From positions 310,001-374,000 of the forward strand of contig JACCLO010000015.1 in NCBI GenBank assembly GCA_029448655.1: a DNA stretch of 64,000 nucleotides, in the 5' to 3' direction. This stretch comes from Wolfiporia cocos. Lineage: Eukaryota > Basidiomycota > Agaricomycetes > Polyporales > Phaeolaceae. Made by a program: the position numbers and the translations under genes. Position 1 is the stretch's first letter. Each line of letters opens with the position of its first letter. Shown in pieces: positions 21,691 to 32,695 of this stretch. The notes below the pieces were generated by a model. It was not told the origin of the DNA. It did not search any database and saw only the letters and a list, made by a program, of their open reading frames with translations.

Positions 21691-22765
21691 GCGAGCTGAC
21701 TACCAACCCAAGTTGCTGCCGAAATTCAAGCATGTCTCACGCCTTACCCCATTCTCAAAGTGCATCGAGCTCAAGGGCTATGAGTATGGAAGCCCTAAGG
21801 AGGTTTCCCCGAAAGCTTCTACAATCTCTCGCTAAAGTAGAGCCATTTCATCTTAAATGTCGCGGTTGTGATAACCGTGGCACAGGGCTGCCATAGTACG
21901 AGGGTATTGCCGCCAACAAGAAATCCACAGAAATTGTTGCAAGACTGGCAGAGAAGTATAATAGTGGAGTGCCATGGTAATGATTCGTACAACCAGTGAG
22001 ATCTTGCCAATTGAAACTCCTTACACTACAGCAAAGAAGATATCATGTCGCCAGAAGAACCTTCGCGCCAGAATGAGACAACCAGGGGTGACGCCGAGAA
22101 GGAGGTAAGGGATGAGCAAGACGAGCGATTAATGGGAAGTACTTCAGCTTCAGCCAGTGAGCAAATAGTAATGCGATTCTTTGAGCGTAGTGCTGAGGGG
22201 CGCTCCTAGGGACGTCACGTCTACGACGGCAACCAATGAAGAACGTTAACTTTGAGGCTGGGACGGCGCTCGGTATGTGTCAGTGAGCTGAGGTTTCTTA
22301 CGCATACTGAGTTTGATTATATAGAGCCCAAGCAGCCGTCGAACAAATTTGCGGAGATATTTGCAAAGCGAAAGCAGAACAACTTGATGACGTTCTCGCT
22401 TTCGAAAGCCATGCGCGAGAAATGGAGCGGCCGTCGATCTACAGAGGCTCCCAAGTCTATAAGAATGTCAGCGGGCTCTGATGAGTTCGATGTGGGATCC
22501 AGCCGCACATCGTGGAGTTGCGACAGGTCGACAGAGCAGGAGTGGGGGTCAGAGCAGAGTAGTGGCCGGCAATCGGCTTGGCAATCGCAAGGTAAGCATA
22601 TGCGGAGCTACTGCATCCCAGAATTGGAACACTTCCTGCATCCAAGATCTTTCGGTCGGCCTTGAAGAAGGCCCGTTTGCCTTGCCTTTTCGTGGAGTCG
22701 AACCCAATGACCAGTGTGAGAATTCAGGAGAAGACGCGTCCGAAGAGGCGGAAGAAGACAAGGAG

Positions 22766-23394
22766 TAGTGATGTGCAAAGCCCGGCTCGGCTCAAAGCCT
22801 GGGGCTTGGGCCCGGCTTTGAAGGGCTCAGGCTCAGCGAAATGTCAAGCCGGGCCCTCCCTGATGGCTCAGGCCGGCTCGGGCCCAGCTCAGGCTCAGGC
22901 CGGGGCTTATGAAGGACCTCAAAGTCACTGGTTTGTATAGCTCAAAATTGCAGCACAACACATTCAGAATGCACATATGTCCGCTATCTATTGTTGTCCT
23001 GATCTACAAGTACTTTTACAGCTGCTCATGACACTGACGGAAAATCCTGGTCTCGATCACAACCCCGATCGCAACCCCGATCGCAACCCCGATCGCAACC
23101 CCGATCGCAATAGTTACGAAGTTCTGTGCCAGTCACAAGCCATTGTATGGTTATTGAGGATATTCAAGATGAAAGTATGCATAATCTTGTACCAACAAGC
23201 CTATTTTCGCTCATTACAACAAAGCTTCAGTTGCGCGCCTAAAGCCGCCGGCTCAGGGCTCGGCTACGGCCAGCTCACAATCCAAGCCGGGCCCTGAGCC
23301 GTTGTAAGCCGCCCCCAAGGCTTGGCTCGGCCCGGCTTAAGTTGGCTCGGCCAGGCCCGGCTCACGGCTTTGAGCCGGGCTTTGCACATCACTA
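22766..23394. mobile_element. hAT-type MITE, GC-rich family 1, copy 2
   Basis: Ends TAGTGATGTGCAAAGCCCGG and its inverse, with an exact 8-bp duplication, acaaggag, at 22758-22765 and 23395-23402. It matches the copy at 897-1510 in reverse. The exact duplication and the intact frame on either side argue for a younger insertion than copy 1. Confidence 0.92.
23056..23112 (+). repeat. 12-bp tandem repeat inside the MITE
   Basis: About four to five units of AACCCCGATCGC. The equivalent position of copy 1 (about 1180-1215) has only two or so, partly altered, units. Confidence 0.8.
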
Positions 23395-23879
23395 ACAAGG
23401 AGAACACGCACAAGAGCTTGGGAGTTCTAGAGTCAGGAGCAACCACGAAGGGTTCCCGCAGGATACTGAGGGAGTTAAGGGAAATGGTCGACGGCGGAGC
23501 CCGCTTGTCCACAGACATCAATGGCATGGAACAGATTGGCAAGCAGAACGATATCGACATCGCAAAGCTGAGAAGCGGCGTGAAGAAGATGGAGGACAAA
23601 AGGTTTCTGGTGGATACACATTATCTGCAGGAGTTGAAGAACGACCATCGGTTGTGGGACCGCTCCTATTCGTGGCACGCGCCCTCCTCAAGGCCAGGTA
23701 AGAGAAAAGCAGAGGACACTAAGGGTGACGAGAGCGGCTCTCCACCACGAAAGTCATCCAGGAGGGCCGCTGAGGAAGAGGGTGGCAGCGCGGTAGCTAG
23801 TGAGGTTGAAGGAGGCACCAGCGAGTCGCTGATGCCTGTGCACAAGTTGCAGAGCTTACCGGGGGTCGCTGGTGCGTAG

Positions 23880-25318
23880 TAAAGGTGTCCCATCTGGGCG
23901 ATGCGCGCTAACAGGAACCCGAATCCAGGCAGCAAAGGCCCTGATGTCGGCATGACCTTCAACGTAGGGAGTCCAGAGGGACCCCGTCATGCTCACCTCG
24001 AGATATCAGACGATAAGAACAATAACTGATTTGATACCGGTCACCGGTCAAAATCAGCTAAAAGAAGCTGGCCGTTTGACTGCTTACCTTTCCGCTGTAT
24101 CACTGCTAATCGTCGTACCAACGAGGTTTGGGATCTGAAAAACAGCGCATTCGTCATGTCCGCTCCAAAGCTAGGCTGAGCGACTTGTCTTCGACGAGGT
24201 TGACGAGGAGACTTCCTCTGTCGATAGCCTACCTGTCGCATAGGAGGGGTAAATTATGCAGCATCCTCCCCAAGTCTCTTTTCAACTGCGTTCATGATTT
24301 TCCTACTGGCCCACGAGCAGGATTACCTTGCGATAGCTGTGTGCAATATAGATCTTCCAGAAGATACCACACGCCAGCGTTCCACGACTTCGCCCAGCAC
24401 GATGTAACCAACGAGCTGCGCGAATAGCGAGACGGCGCGTCACATTGAAGTAGCCAATTGCTATTCAGAGCCAGTAACAGAAGCAGGTAGTCTCTGAAGA
24501 GAGCCTCGTTCAGGCTTAGCGAATCCAGCAGTGGGATGTGCAAGAGCAGAATCAGCGCAAGACAGAGAATATGAGAAGTAACGCGCCGCAATGTCACCTC
24601 AAAACGAGAATGTCCTCTTAGCCACAGGGGACGAGACAAAGAGCAGGTGAATATTGGAATGTTTGTAGCTAGGCGACCTAGTGGCGAAGGTTCGGTCGCG
24701 CACGAACTGATGGCGATTACACGGCTTGCATAGTGCTTACCTCCGTATAGGCATGCAAAGACTCAAGCGCGTATAGGCACGGGTTTGTAAATTTCATATG
24801 CTGATCTGTTATTTTGAGCGTGCGCGGGCACAACGAGACATACTCGCTGAATATGTTTTCGAGGAATTATTCTCATCTATAAAATGTCATAATCCAAGGA
24901 TTGGAATTGGTGCTCACCACATTCATTCCACATTCGATGTAGGCATGACAAGTAAGGAACGGGCTCGGGTGAAGGCTGTAATTGAGATCACAGACATTTT
25001 GCGTACAGGATGAAGATAGCATAGGTCCCTTAACAAGAAGACGATTGAAAAAACTTAGAGGATGGTGGGGCTGTACCTAGCTATTTGGGTATATGCGGGA
25101 ATGCAGCAGCCTACGCAGCGTCGCGAGTGATTTTCCCTGGTATGAATACTGCGCATGTATGGTGCACGATTGCTATGCATGCTGGCGCAAGCAGCAACAG
25201 CAAGGTCGTTGCGAGCTCATTGAGAATAGCTGACACGCTAGGCGAGTATATACTGCATTAAACATGGCGACATACTGCTTCGAAATGTTTATATAAACCT
25301 GTGATCAATGTGCTTGAT
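23880..25318. other. Weak frames, no supported gene
   Basis: A minus-strand frame at 24292-24639 has a Leu-rich segment that could be a membrane helix. A plus-strand frame at 24798-25013 contains DILAEYVFEELFSSIKCHN. Neither shows splice sites or family motifs. The sequence after 23880 could hold more exons of the preceding gene. Confidence 0.25.
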
Positions 25319-26384
25319 TGTCACAAGCCAATTTCAAAGCCTAGTAGAGCACCCTAGGTTGACACCCCATTCACGCCGTACGCACGCTACAGCACTCTAT
25401 CCGAGCCCAGCTGGAACCCCACGGCAACGCTAGTAGGAGCCCTCCGCTACACAGACCACTACGGGCACTAGCAGGCCACCAGCAGTCTAACCCTAAACTT
25501 AGTCCAAGTCCCGGCAGCAAGACATACACTGCCTAGTCCCTAAAACCCCGGAGTCACGAGCCGACCCCTAGAGTCCAATAGGCTACGATAGCACGACGGT
25601 ACGCCCTGTACAAACCCAGGCTAAACCGCCACCGTACACTACGCTATACGCCAACTAGGGGGACGGTCCATACTCGCACGTGACCCAGAACACTAAACCC
25701 AACGCCTCGCGTCCCTACCGCACGGACACTCCCCATTACAGGCACTAGACCTTAGTCTACAAGTCCACGCTACGGCTCCCCTCCAGTACCGCGACCTCTG
25801 GGAACCCGGGCCGTGAACGATCGACCCTCAGTACCGAAACTTCGGGAACAGAGGCCCCTGACGCGTCCTCTGACCACACCCTGTATAGACTCCTGCCCGT
25901 GGGACGGCAGAACCCTGACCGATGAACCAACGGTCGTCCCGCCATTACTGGCATGCACCCGACCAACGAGGAACACTGGTCGCATACCCGATCGTGGCAG
26001 ACCACGCCCGATCACGGACTTAGAACCCCGCCATTACCGGCGCACCCACGATCGACGAGAACCACTGATCGAATCCGACCGATTGGCTATCCCTTTGATC
26101 CGATCCTTATACGCTACGTCGCCATGGACATCCTCGCGTACCCCAGCGCTCCGATGCCATTACCGGCACATAGCTCATAGCCAGTTAGATACCAGTACGT
26201 AGAAGCCTCTGAGCCACCGTACACAAACATGTACAAATAGATTAGGAGTATATATGCCGGACAGTCTTGAGCATAAACCTCAGACTTGTCTTGGCCTTTT
26301 GTGCCTTGAGATGCCCGGACCAGGAAGGCGCTTTCATGCGACCCACCTTCCCCCGGTGTGTGTCTTAAGGTTGTGCTTGTGTCA
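25319..26384 (+). mobile_element. Solo LTR, family A, copy 1
   Basis: Starts TGTCACAAGCCAATTTC and ends GTGCTTGTGTCA, with the exact 5-bp duplication ttgat at 25314-25318 and 26385-26389. The 1066-bp sequence matches 27297-30085 (minus its nested insert) and the inverse of 52844-55082 (minus its insert). A TATA-like ATATATG and a following GACTTGTCTTGG stretch occur near 26250-26300. Long frames inside are chance. Confidence 0.88.
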
Positions 26385-26941
26385 TTGATAGCTGGGAAAC
26401 GCTGGTACGGCATGAACTTGCGCCGGCGTCCATCGGCTATGAAGTGCCAGGGGCTTGAGCAGCGCGCTCGCCAAGTAGTTGGCGTGCACATTAGGATGCA
26501 ATTCAGAAGCTGTTTTTATCGTTGAGCGCAGGGATAGCGGTACAGTATCGAAGTCGGAGACGAGTCGCGGATCAGCAAGTCAAAGTTCGCGTAGAGGCGC
26601 GGAGCGCTCTTTCACACCAAATGTTTTTGCACACAGTCGGATATTCTCCGCCTCCTAAGTTACACCATCTACTGACGGTCGGGCATTTTGTCCTCTACAA
26701 ATCTTCCAGAAATCAGTTCGTAATCTGACTAAGACATTCGGTTATTGTTGCACACGTTGCTTTCTTCGAGTGCATCTGGGTTCATCATGCATTTGGTTGC
26801 ATATCTCAGAGCTATTACAGTCGTTTGCATAATTATTGTCACTCCTCTGATGGATGCAACGATTTTGAGCAGTATTTGTTCCGGACAAACTTCCCACGCC
26901 CAATAGGGGCACGCGGGCCATAGGGGCGCAATACTGCGGCC

Positions 26942-27290
26942 ATGCCTCGTGCTTTGTCTAACGATCTCCGTTCCGTAGGCGAACAGTATTCAGGGTTCTC
27001 GCTATACATCGAGATTGCGGCCAGCTATCTAGACCCTCGTTCCGCACGAGAGGACGACCTCGCATCCTCTCTAGGGATAATCATGACTTCATCAAAGGCC
27101 TGTTGGACTCGCACTGTGGCTTATACCTTGATGAGGTGCAGGATTACCTCTGGGAAGAGAGAGGAACGTACGTCTCGATTGTATTGATCTCGCGCAGCCT
27201 TGCGCGTCTCGAGATAAATCGGAAGGTGCTTCACAAGATCGCTGCGCAACGGAATTAAGACCTTCGTGCGCCCAATGTCATGAGCAGCTG
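26942..27290 (+). pseudogene. Tc1/mariner-type transposase, N-terminal fragment
   Basis: Two phases carry typical pieces of fungal Tc1-like transposase helix-turn-helix regions. MPRALSNDLRS starts at 26942. Then, in another phase at about 27077-27258, come HDFIKGLLDSH, LYLDEVQDYLWEE and VSIVLISRSLARLEINRKVL. The segment ends QRN then TAA. The catalytic DDE domain is absent. Family A LTR copy 2 begins 40 bp further on. The frameshift and loss of the 3' part show it is dead. The call rests on motif order remembered from the family. Confidence 0.6.
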
Positions 27291-27379
27291 AATAGTTGTC
27301 ACAAGCCAATTTCAAAGCCTAGTAGACCACGCTAGGTTGACACCCCACTCACGCCTTACGCACGCTACGGCACTCCATC

Positions 27380-27956
27380 TGTCACAAACTTACTGTTTGT
27401 GAGGACCTGCGCTGCAGGGGAATCCTAAAGTGCCTAGCGAGACTTGTGTGCGACCGCGACAGCGGTGACCGAGTCGGCTGTACCAAGGGCAGCCCAACCC
27501 GAGGACTCCTAACGGCGACATAAGGTGGCGGCACACAGTCAAGCGCGACAAATGAGGCCCCCGGGGCAGAGACGCATCACGCGCAAATAAGAAAGGGGCC
27601 TAAGCCCAAACGACTAGAATCTCAAAGATGGGGGAGTAAGCCCCCATCGCTGCAGTATAAGTACATGTGTTGGTACGCTAAGTATCTAGCCTGCCCTACA
27701 GTAATGGCCTGTGCGCATGTAATGTAAGCGTGACCGTACAAGTAACGTAACATGTAACTATATGGTGACCTATCATGTGAGTACCTGGCACGCGCGCTGC
27801 CTGACTAGCGCGCGCCTACTGGGTCAGGTGATCATGGAGGTATCTAGGGCGCGACCGAGAGGAAACGTAAAGTGAGCGGGGCGCGCGCGCGTGCAGCGGC
27901 GCCCATACAACAATAAGAAAGGGATGTACAGTAGCCCCCCGGGCATATCCGTGACA
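27380..27956. repeat. TRIM LTR, left
   Basis: 577 bp. Near the start is the hairpin CACAAAC-ttactg-TTTGTG. A GGGGGAGTAAGCCCCC hairpin lies before a TATAAG, a layout shared with solo LTR D at 60554-60998. Confidence 0.88.
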
Positions 27957-28651
27957 TTACCCCCCCTCTCAAAAAAAGTCGTCCCGACTTTCTACCTAGC
28001 TTCTACGGCGCTGCATCCCCTGGTCTTTGTTTGATACCCGGCCCATTCCTTACGACGTAGGATGGGGAGCGTCCGAGTAGGTGGACCGTCCACCGGTGGG
28101 AGAGCGGAGGAGGCGGTTTCGGTATCGGTTCGGCATTCGTCGCTGAGGTTACTGGGTTATTTTTTAGATGGGGTCCCCGTCGTCCCCGTGTGCCTCCGCT
28201 TGCCTAATCCCGGCATCGTCGTCGCGGTAGTCCGTACTGAACCTTCGTCACTCTGGGACCGTCGGCGTGGGGTTGGGTAACCCTTGCGGGCCCCTTCGCA
28301 TACCCACAGGTCAGAGGTTCTTGGCTTGGCTCCTGCCGCCCAGGGGTATGGCCGCGCTGCGCTAGACCTCCACGCGCGCGCACATTTGGTTAATGGCGGC
28401 GGCGGGCCCTCAAACACGGCTTACGCTGGTTGACCCCGCTACCCTGTTGTTCATGGGGGGCGGACTTACGTATTTCATTCCGTATGGTAGCTTCGCCTGG
28501 TGTAATGCTTCGTGGGGGCTCGTAAGACTACGGACCGTCGGCGCTTCTACCGACGGCTGCCCCGCCGCATTGCCATGGCTACCTATACGTAGAAAACCCT
28601 CGGCCCCAACGCAGGTGGCGAAGGAGGGGAGGTAAAATATCTTTGAGATTA

Positions 28652-29228
28652 TGTCACAAACTTACTGTTTGTGAGGACCTGCGCTGCAGGGGAATCCTAA
28701 AGTGCCTAGCGAGACTTGTGTGCGACCGCGACAGCGGTGACCGAGTCGGCTGTACCAAGGGCAGCCCAACCCGAGGACTCCTAACGGCGACATAAGGTGG
28801 CGGCACACAGTCAAGCGCGACAAATGAGGCCCCCGGGGCAGAGACGCATCACGCGCAAATAAGAAAGGGGCCTAAGCCCAAACGACTAGAATCTCAAAGA
28901 TGGGGGAGTAAGCCCCCATCGCTGCAGTATAAGTACATGTGTTGGTACGCTAAGTATCTAGCCTGCCCTACAGTAATGGCCTGTGCGCATGTAATGTAAG
29001 CGTGACCGTACAAGTAACGTAACATGTAACTATATGGTGACCTATCATGTGAGTACCTGGCACGCGCGCTGCCTGACTAGCGCGCGCCTACTGGGTCAGG
29101 TGATCATGGAGGTATCTAGGGCGCGACCGAGAGGAAACGTAAAGTGAGCGGGGCGCGCGCGCGTGCAGCGGCGCCCATACAACAATAAGAAAGGGATGTA
29201 CAGTAGCCCCCCGGGCATATCCGTGACA
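28652..29228. repeat. TRIM LTR, right
   Basis: Same length and, as far as can be read, the same sequence as the left LTR, which implies a recent insertion. Confidence 0.88.
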
Positions 29229-30088
29229 CCATCCGAGCCCAGCTGGATACATACGGCAACGCTAGTAGAAGCCCTCCAACGTACAAGACACCACGGGCAC
29301 TAGCAGACCACCAGCAGTCCAACCCTGACACCAGTCCCAAGTCCCCGGCAGCCAGTCAATGCTGCCTAGTCCATAAACCAGATCCCGTGACACCTCTAGG
29401 GTACATCAGCAAGGCTAGCCCAGCAGTAACCATAAGCAACCCAAGGCAATGACCACTGCAGCGCACGCTAGACACTAACTAGAGAAGCAGCCCACGTCAC
29501 GTGATCCCGAACATCAAACCCAATGTCTCGTGCCCCCTACACCACGGACACTCGCCATTACTGGCCTATACCATGTACCATACTGTACGCACCCTAACCT
29601 ACGAGGATCACCGGCAGGGATACACGGACAAGGCTCTGCACAACTGAGAACCCTACCAGTCACAGAGCGTCTCCCCCGATCATGGCCGATCACACCTGAT
29701 CACCACACGATCGTTAACGGACATAGAACCCCGCCATTACTGGCATCACCGATCGACGAGAACCACCGATCGTATCCGACTGATTGGCAACCCCCCTGAT
29801 CCGATCTTATCACGCTATGCCCATATGGACACCTCCGCTATGTCCCAGCGCTCCGATGCCATTACCGGCCCCCATAGCTTAGTCCAATCATATACCAGTA
29901 CGTACGTGGCCCCGTAGCAACGCGTACCACAACATGTACAAATAGTAGGAATATATAAGCCAGACAGTCTTGAGTGTAAACCTCAGACTTGTCTTGGCCA
30001 CTTCTGGCTAGTAGTCCCGGATCAGGAAGGCACCTTTGAGCGACCCACCTTCCCCCGGTTGAGTGCTAGTTAGTAGTGTGTGTCAATA

Positions 30089-30268
30089 GTAGCTTTCAAT
30101 TCCACTAGGAATGCTGGTTGATAAGCACTGCAGGGTGTTTAGCACAGGACGATGTATAACAGTTTGAGTATTCTCTCGCTGGGTTAGAGGTTTATTCTCG
30201 TCATTGGTTTTAGGAGGTGCAGACACATTAGTGGGACTTTCTTGATCATCCTGACTGGGGGTAGCCAT
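30089..30268 (-). other. Short minus-strand frame of uncertain status
   Basis: From an ATG at 30268 it reads a Pro/Thr/Asn-rich stretch, MATPSQDDQESPTNVSAPP, down to the end of LTR copy 2. Across the empty LTR site it stays open, but there it runs antisense to the Tc1-like fragment, so that continuation is probably chance. Confidence 0.25.
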
Positions 30269-30336
30269 ACTGTTTCGGTCGAGCTTGACAGTGTATTGTT
30301 CAAGCAGCTTGCCAGCTCAATCCACAGCTGCTAAAT

Positions 30337-30520
30337 GTGACACCAGCCATGATCCTATCACACAGAATAACATATTGCCTAGTCTGCCAGCAGTGTGACG
30401 CAACGCGACACAGCACAAGCACGTGCAGGTGGTGTGAGAAGTTTATCCCGAACAAATACTGCTCAAAATCGTTGCATCAGAGGAGTGCCAACAATTATGT
30501 AAAGGGCTGTATGCATAGAG
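30337..30520 (+). pseudogene. Cys-rich, MYND-like zinc finger remnant
   Basis: The frame has a spacing like a MYND finger: CQQC, then CRWC, then KYCSKSLHQ, then a final C. Expected Cys/Trp/His positions in the last part are altered. A 70-90 bp piece of it recurs inverted at about 26800-26890. A SINE follows at 30521. MYND fingers bind proline-rich partners. The assignment is tentative. Confidence 0.35.
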
Positions 30521-30722
30521 TTTCAGTCAATTATCTTAATCTGCCAACTGCTCTTCACTTAAGAAATTGCAGTTGGGAATTAGGTTTGCATGGTGCATGT
30601 GCTGCAAATTAATCTGATGCTGGTGTAGAAATAAAACACAACACATGGGATTTGAACCCACACACTTGAGGAATTGATCAGTGACTGTACATACATATGC
30701 ATACCACTCCACCACCAGTTGT
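30521..30722 (-). mobile_element. tRNA-derived SINE, copy 3, different head
   Basis: The tail, from AGATTAATTTGCAGC through GCAATTTCTTAAGTGAAGAG to GGCAGATTAAGATAATTGAC, matches copies 1 and 2. The head has A box TGGTGGAGTGGTAT and B box GGTTCAAATCC, which look derived from a different tRNA. Confidence 0.72.
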
Positions 30723-30779
30723 GAAGATATGTTAAGAGTACAAATATCATCTCTCCTATGTGTCACAAGAAAGTAGGTC

Positions 30780-31600
30780 ATTAACTTTCCCCTTGTTTAT
30801 AGTGTAGTCCCCCTACTATACAGGTCCTAAGGCACCTCCTTAAAGCCCTTAAGGCTAGTAGCCACCCTTGCACCCCTTACCGGTCGCGTAGGGCCTTAGA
30901 TACATGGTCAATAGGTAGACACGTGATCACGATGCATAGGCAGGTGACCGTGTGTGGCACCTGACCTATAATGACAAGCGCCTGGCCTCTACAGAGGTGT
31001 CAGGGGGCTTATGAGTTCACAGGGTCCTGTATCCAGGGCCCTGGATATTAGTATAGCCTGCTAGACCCTTATGGTCTAGCAGCTTTGGTTGCTATAGGCC
31101 AGGCTTGATGCCAGGCCCCTTCCCAGTCATACGTCCCAGTCCCCAAGTGGCCTGTAGGGCGCACAGACCATGTATTTAGGGTAGGTAGTCCTTAGTTACT
31201 TGGCTACCCCCTGCACTATATATTCCCCAGGCTGGGACACTAGGTCCTCAGCCTTAGAATGTCATTTGGGGGCGTTAGACGTCCCCCTTGATCCTCTCCT
31301 CTGCAATAGCCCGCTACTGCTTACCTGGTTACCCCTAGTAAGGTGGCCCTTGTAGTTCTACCCTCAGGCCTTACGACAGGCCTAGAGGGTATATATTAGG
31401 GTTCCCTCACCCTGTGAGTCGTCTTGTGATACTATGCGTACCTACCCAGTGCAAATTGCAGATCAAATTGCCAAGGACTATGCATCTTCAGATCAATCTG
31501 CTCTAGATTAAGTTGCTGTAGATCAATCCAGATCAAGCTACCCAACATTGAGCCCCACAAGATTGGCTACCATGCTGCATATAACGAAACTGCGTCATCA
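30780..31600. other. Hairpin-rich repetitive sequence
   Basis: The stretch has many short inverted strings (for example CCTTAAGG and TAGACCC-GGTCTA) and TATATATT boxes followed by hairpins, as seen in the LTRs of this window, but no TG...CA ends with a duplication could be fixed. It ends in agatcaa-rich sequence at 31450-31540. It is probably a decayed LTR element. Confidence 0.35.
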
Positions 31601-31894
31601 TTCAACTGATACAGTATCAAGGTACTGGTGTGGATCTACTGTGTCATTCGTCATGGGTGCTGTCCACAACAGATCATCAGCCAGGGCATGTTTGCACTCT
31701 GCCAAATCCATCAAATGAAATCTCTAGCGATCAACACTGTCTGCACTCACCCATCCCGATGATGATGCCTGCCCATGCTCCCACCCTCCCCCCCTTCACT
31801 GCACCCATTCATCAATCCTGCTGATAACGGTGGTTTCTTGCTCTCCCCTTGCATCTCATCCCTCAGTGTGATCACACTAGCACTATGTTGCCCA

Positions 31895-32060
31895 CTTGCT
31901 TTCTTTGTCAATGCATTTATTTGCCCTGATGTACTTGCCCTGCTTGCTTTCTTTGTCAATGCATTCATTCACCTGGTGGTAGTTTACCTGCTCGTTTTCT
32001 TTGTCAATGCATTTCTTCCTCTAGTGTGCATGCCCTGCCCACTTTCTTTGTCAGTCTATA
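31895..32060. repeat. 48-bp tandem repeat, four copies
   Basis: The string TTTCTTTGTCAATGCATT returns at 48-bp steps (31895, 31943, 31991, 32039). The period is 16 codons. The minus-strand frame repeats NALTKKAS; the plus-strand frame repeats FFVNAF. Neither can be called a gene. Confidence 0.82.
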
Positions 32061-32204
32061 TACCTGCATATTGTATAATAGCAGTAAAGCTCACTAACTT
32101 AGCCTTGGTTTGCTCTGCACCAGAGTTCATGTGATTGCAGTTCATGTGGGGCATTTTGCTCTAGGCTAGGTTAGACAATACTGGTTCTGCTTGTTGTTTA
32201 AGAC

Positions 32205-32695
32205 AGTTCACTACCCACTCATTGCACACACAGACCAATATCTATACTTCATCAGCGGAATACTAGTCATCTGCGACAACACCTACTCCAATAAATCTTG
32301 TGGCATGGGCTGACATACATATGGTCCATTGTCAGCCAGCACATATTCTTACTCACTGCACATACGGACCGATATCTGCCCCTCACCTGCTGATGAGACT
32401 CCTCGCTGATCATCTATGATGACACCTACTCCAATAAATCATGGTCCATCATTGGTCAGGGTATGTTTGCTCTACCCACTCATTGCATGCACGGACCAAT
32501 ATCTATACCTCCTCAGCAGAATTTAAGTCATTTGTGACGACACTTACTCAAACAAATCATGGTCCATCGTCAGTCAGGGTATGTTCGCTCTACCCACTTG
32601 TTGCACGTGCAGACCAATATCTATACCTTGTCAGCAGAATCCAAGTCATCTGTGACAATACCTACTCAAACAAGTTGTAGTCCATCGTCAGTGTT
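32205..32695. repeat. Tandem repeat of about 120-130 bp, four copies
   Basis: GACCAATATCTATAC and close variants occur at about 32233, 32367, 32493 and 32612. Other shared strings are ATGGTCCATCGTCAG and CTACCCACT. Copies 3 and 4 are most alike. A partial unit is visible near 31660-31700. Confidence 0.75.

Larger units (their letters stand above)
22045..23879 (+). pseudogene. Unknown gene interrupted by a hAT MITE
   Basis: A likely start is the ATG at 22045 (MSPEEPSRQNETTRGDAEKE). Further coding lies at about 22311-22591 (contains YIEPKQPSNKFAEIFAKRKQ), then a 55-nt intron with a GTAAGC donor (22592-22646), then 22647-22765 (contains LSVGLEEGPFALPFRGVEP). The frame then meets a TAG in the MITE. 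Removing the MITE and one duplication lets it continue from EEAEEDKENTHKSLGVLE to a stop at 23879, through QNDIDIAKLRSGVKKMEDKR and a Lys/Arg-Ser-rich region. The protein looks partly helical and basic, perhaps nuclear. No family was recognised, and the exons before 22311 are uncertain. Confidence 0.52.
27380..29228. mobile_element. TRIM-like miniature LTR retrotransposon
   Basis: Two 577-bp direct repeats (27380-27956 and 28652-29228) start TGTCACAAAC and end ATCCGTGACA. By eye they are the same throughout. They enclose only 695 bp with no gag or pol. The flanking 5-bp duplication ccatc is exact (27375-27379 and 29229-29233). A purine tract, GAGAGGGGGGGTAA on the minus strand, abuts the left LTR and suggests a minus orientation. 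No convincing tRNA primer site was found next to the right LTR. LTR-identical, coding-free elements of this size are called TRIM or, if larger, LARD. It needs an autonomous partner elsewhere. Confidence 0.88.
27297..30085 (+). mobile_element. Solo LTR, family A, copy 2, split by a TRIM
   Basis: Starts TGTCACAAGCCAATTTC at 27297 and ends GTGTGTGTCA at 30085, with the exact 5-bp duplication atagt at 27292-27296 and 30086-30090. Positions 27380-29228 plus one 5-bp duplication belong to a younger nested element, leaving about 935 bp of LTR, close to the length of copy 1. Confidence 0.87.

Noticed and set aside
21177..21733. Tyr/Val-rich frames around 21177-21896
   Set aside because: They translate the ATGGTATATAC-type repeats at the MITE ends.
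25757..30000. Frames of 60-130 residues inside LTR A and the TRIM
   Set aside because: Both strands open, no motifs, and the sequence is explained as LTR.
27121..30268. Minus-strand frame continuous from 30268 across the empty LTR A site to 27121
   Set aside because: Beyond the junction it runs antisense to a Tc1-like transposase fragment that explains the sequence better; the open frame is probably chance.
31895..32695. CRISPR-like array from the regular repeats
   Set aside because: Units are contiguous tandem copies with no unique spacers, and the genome is eukaryotic.
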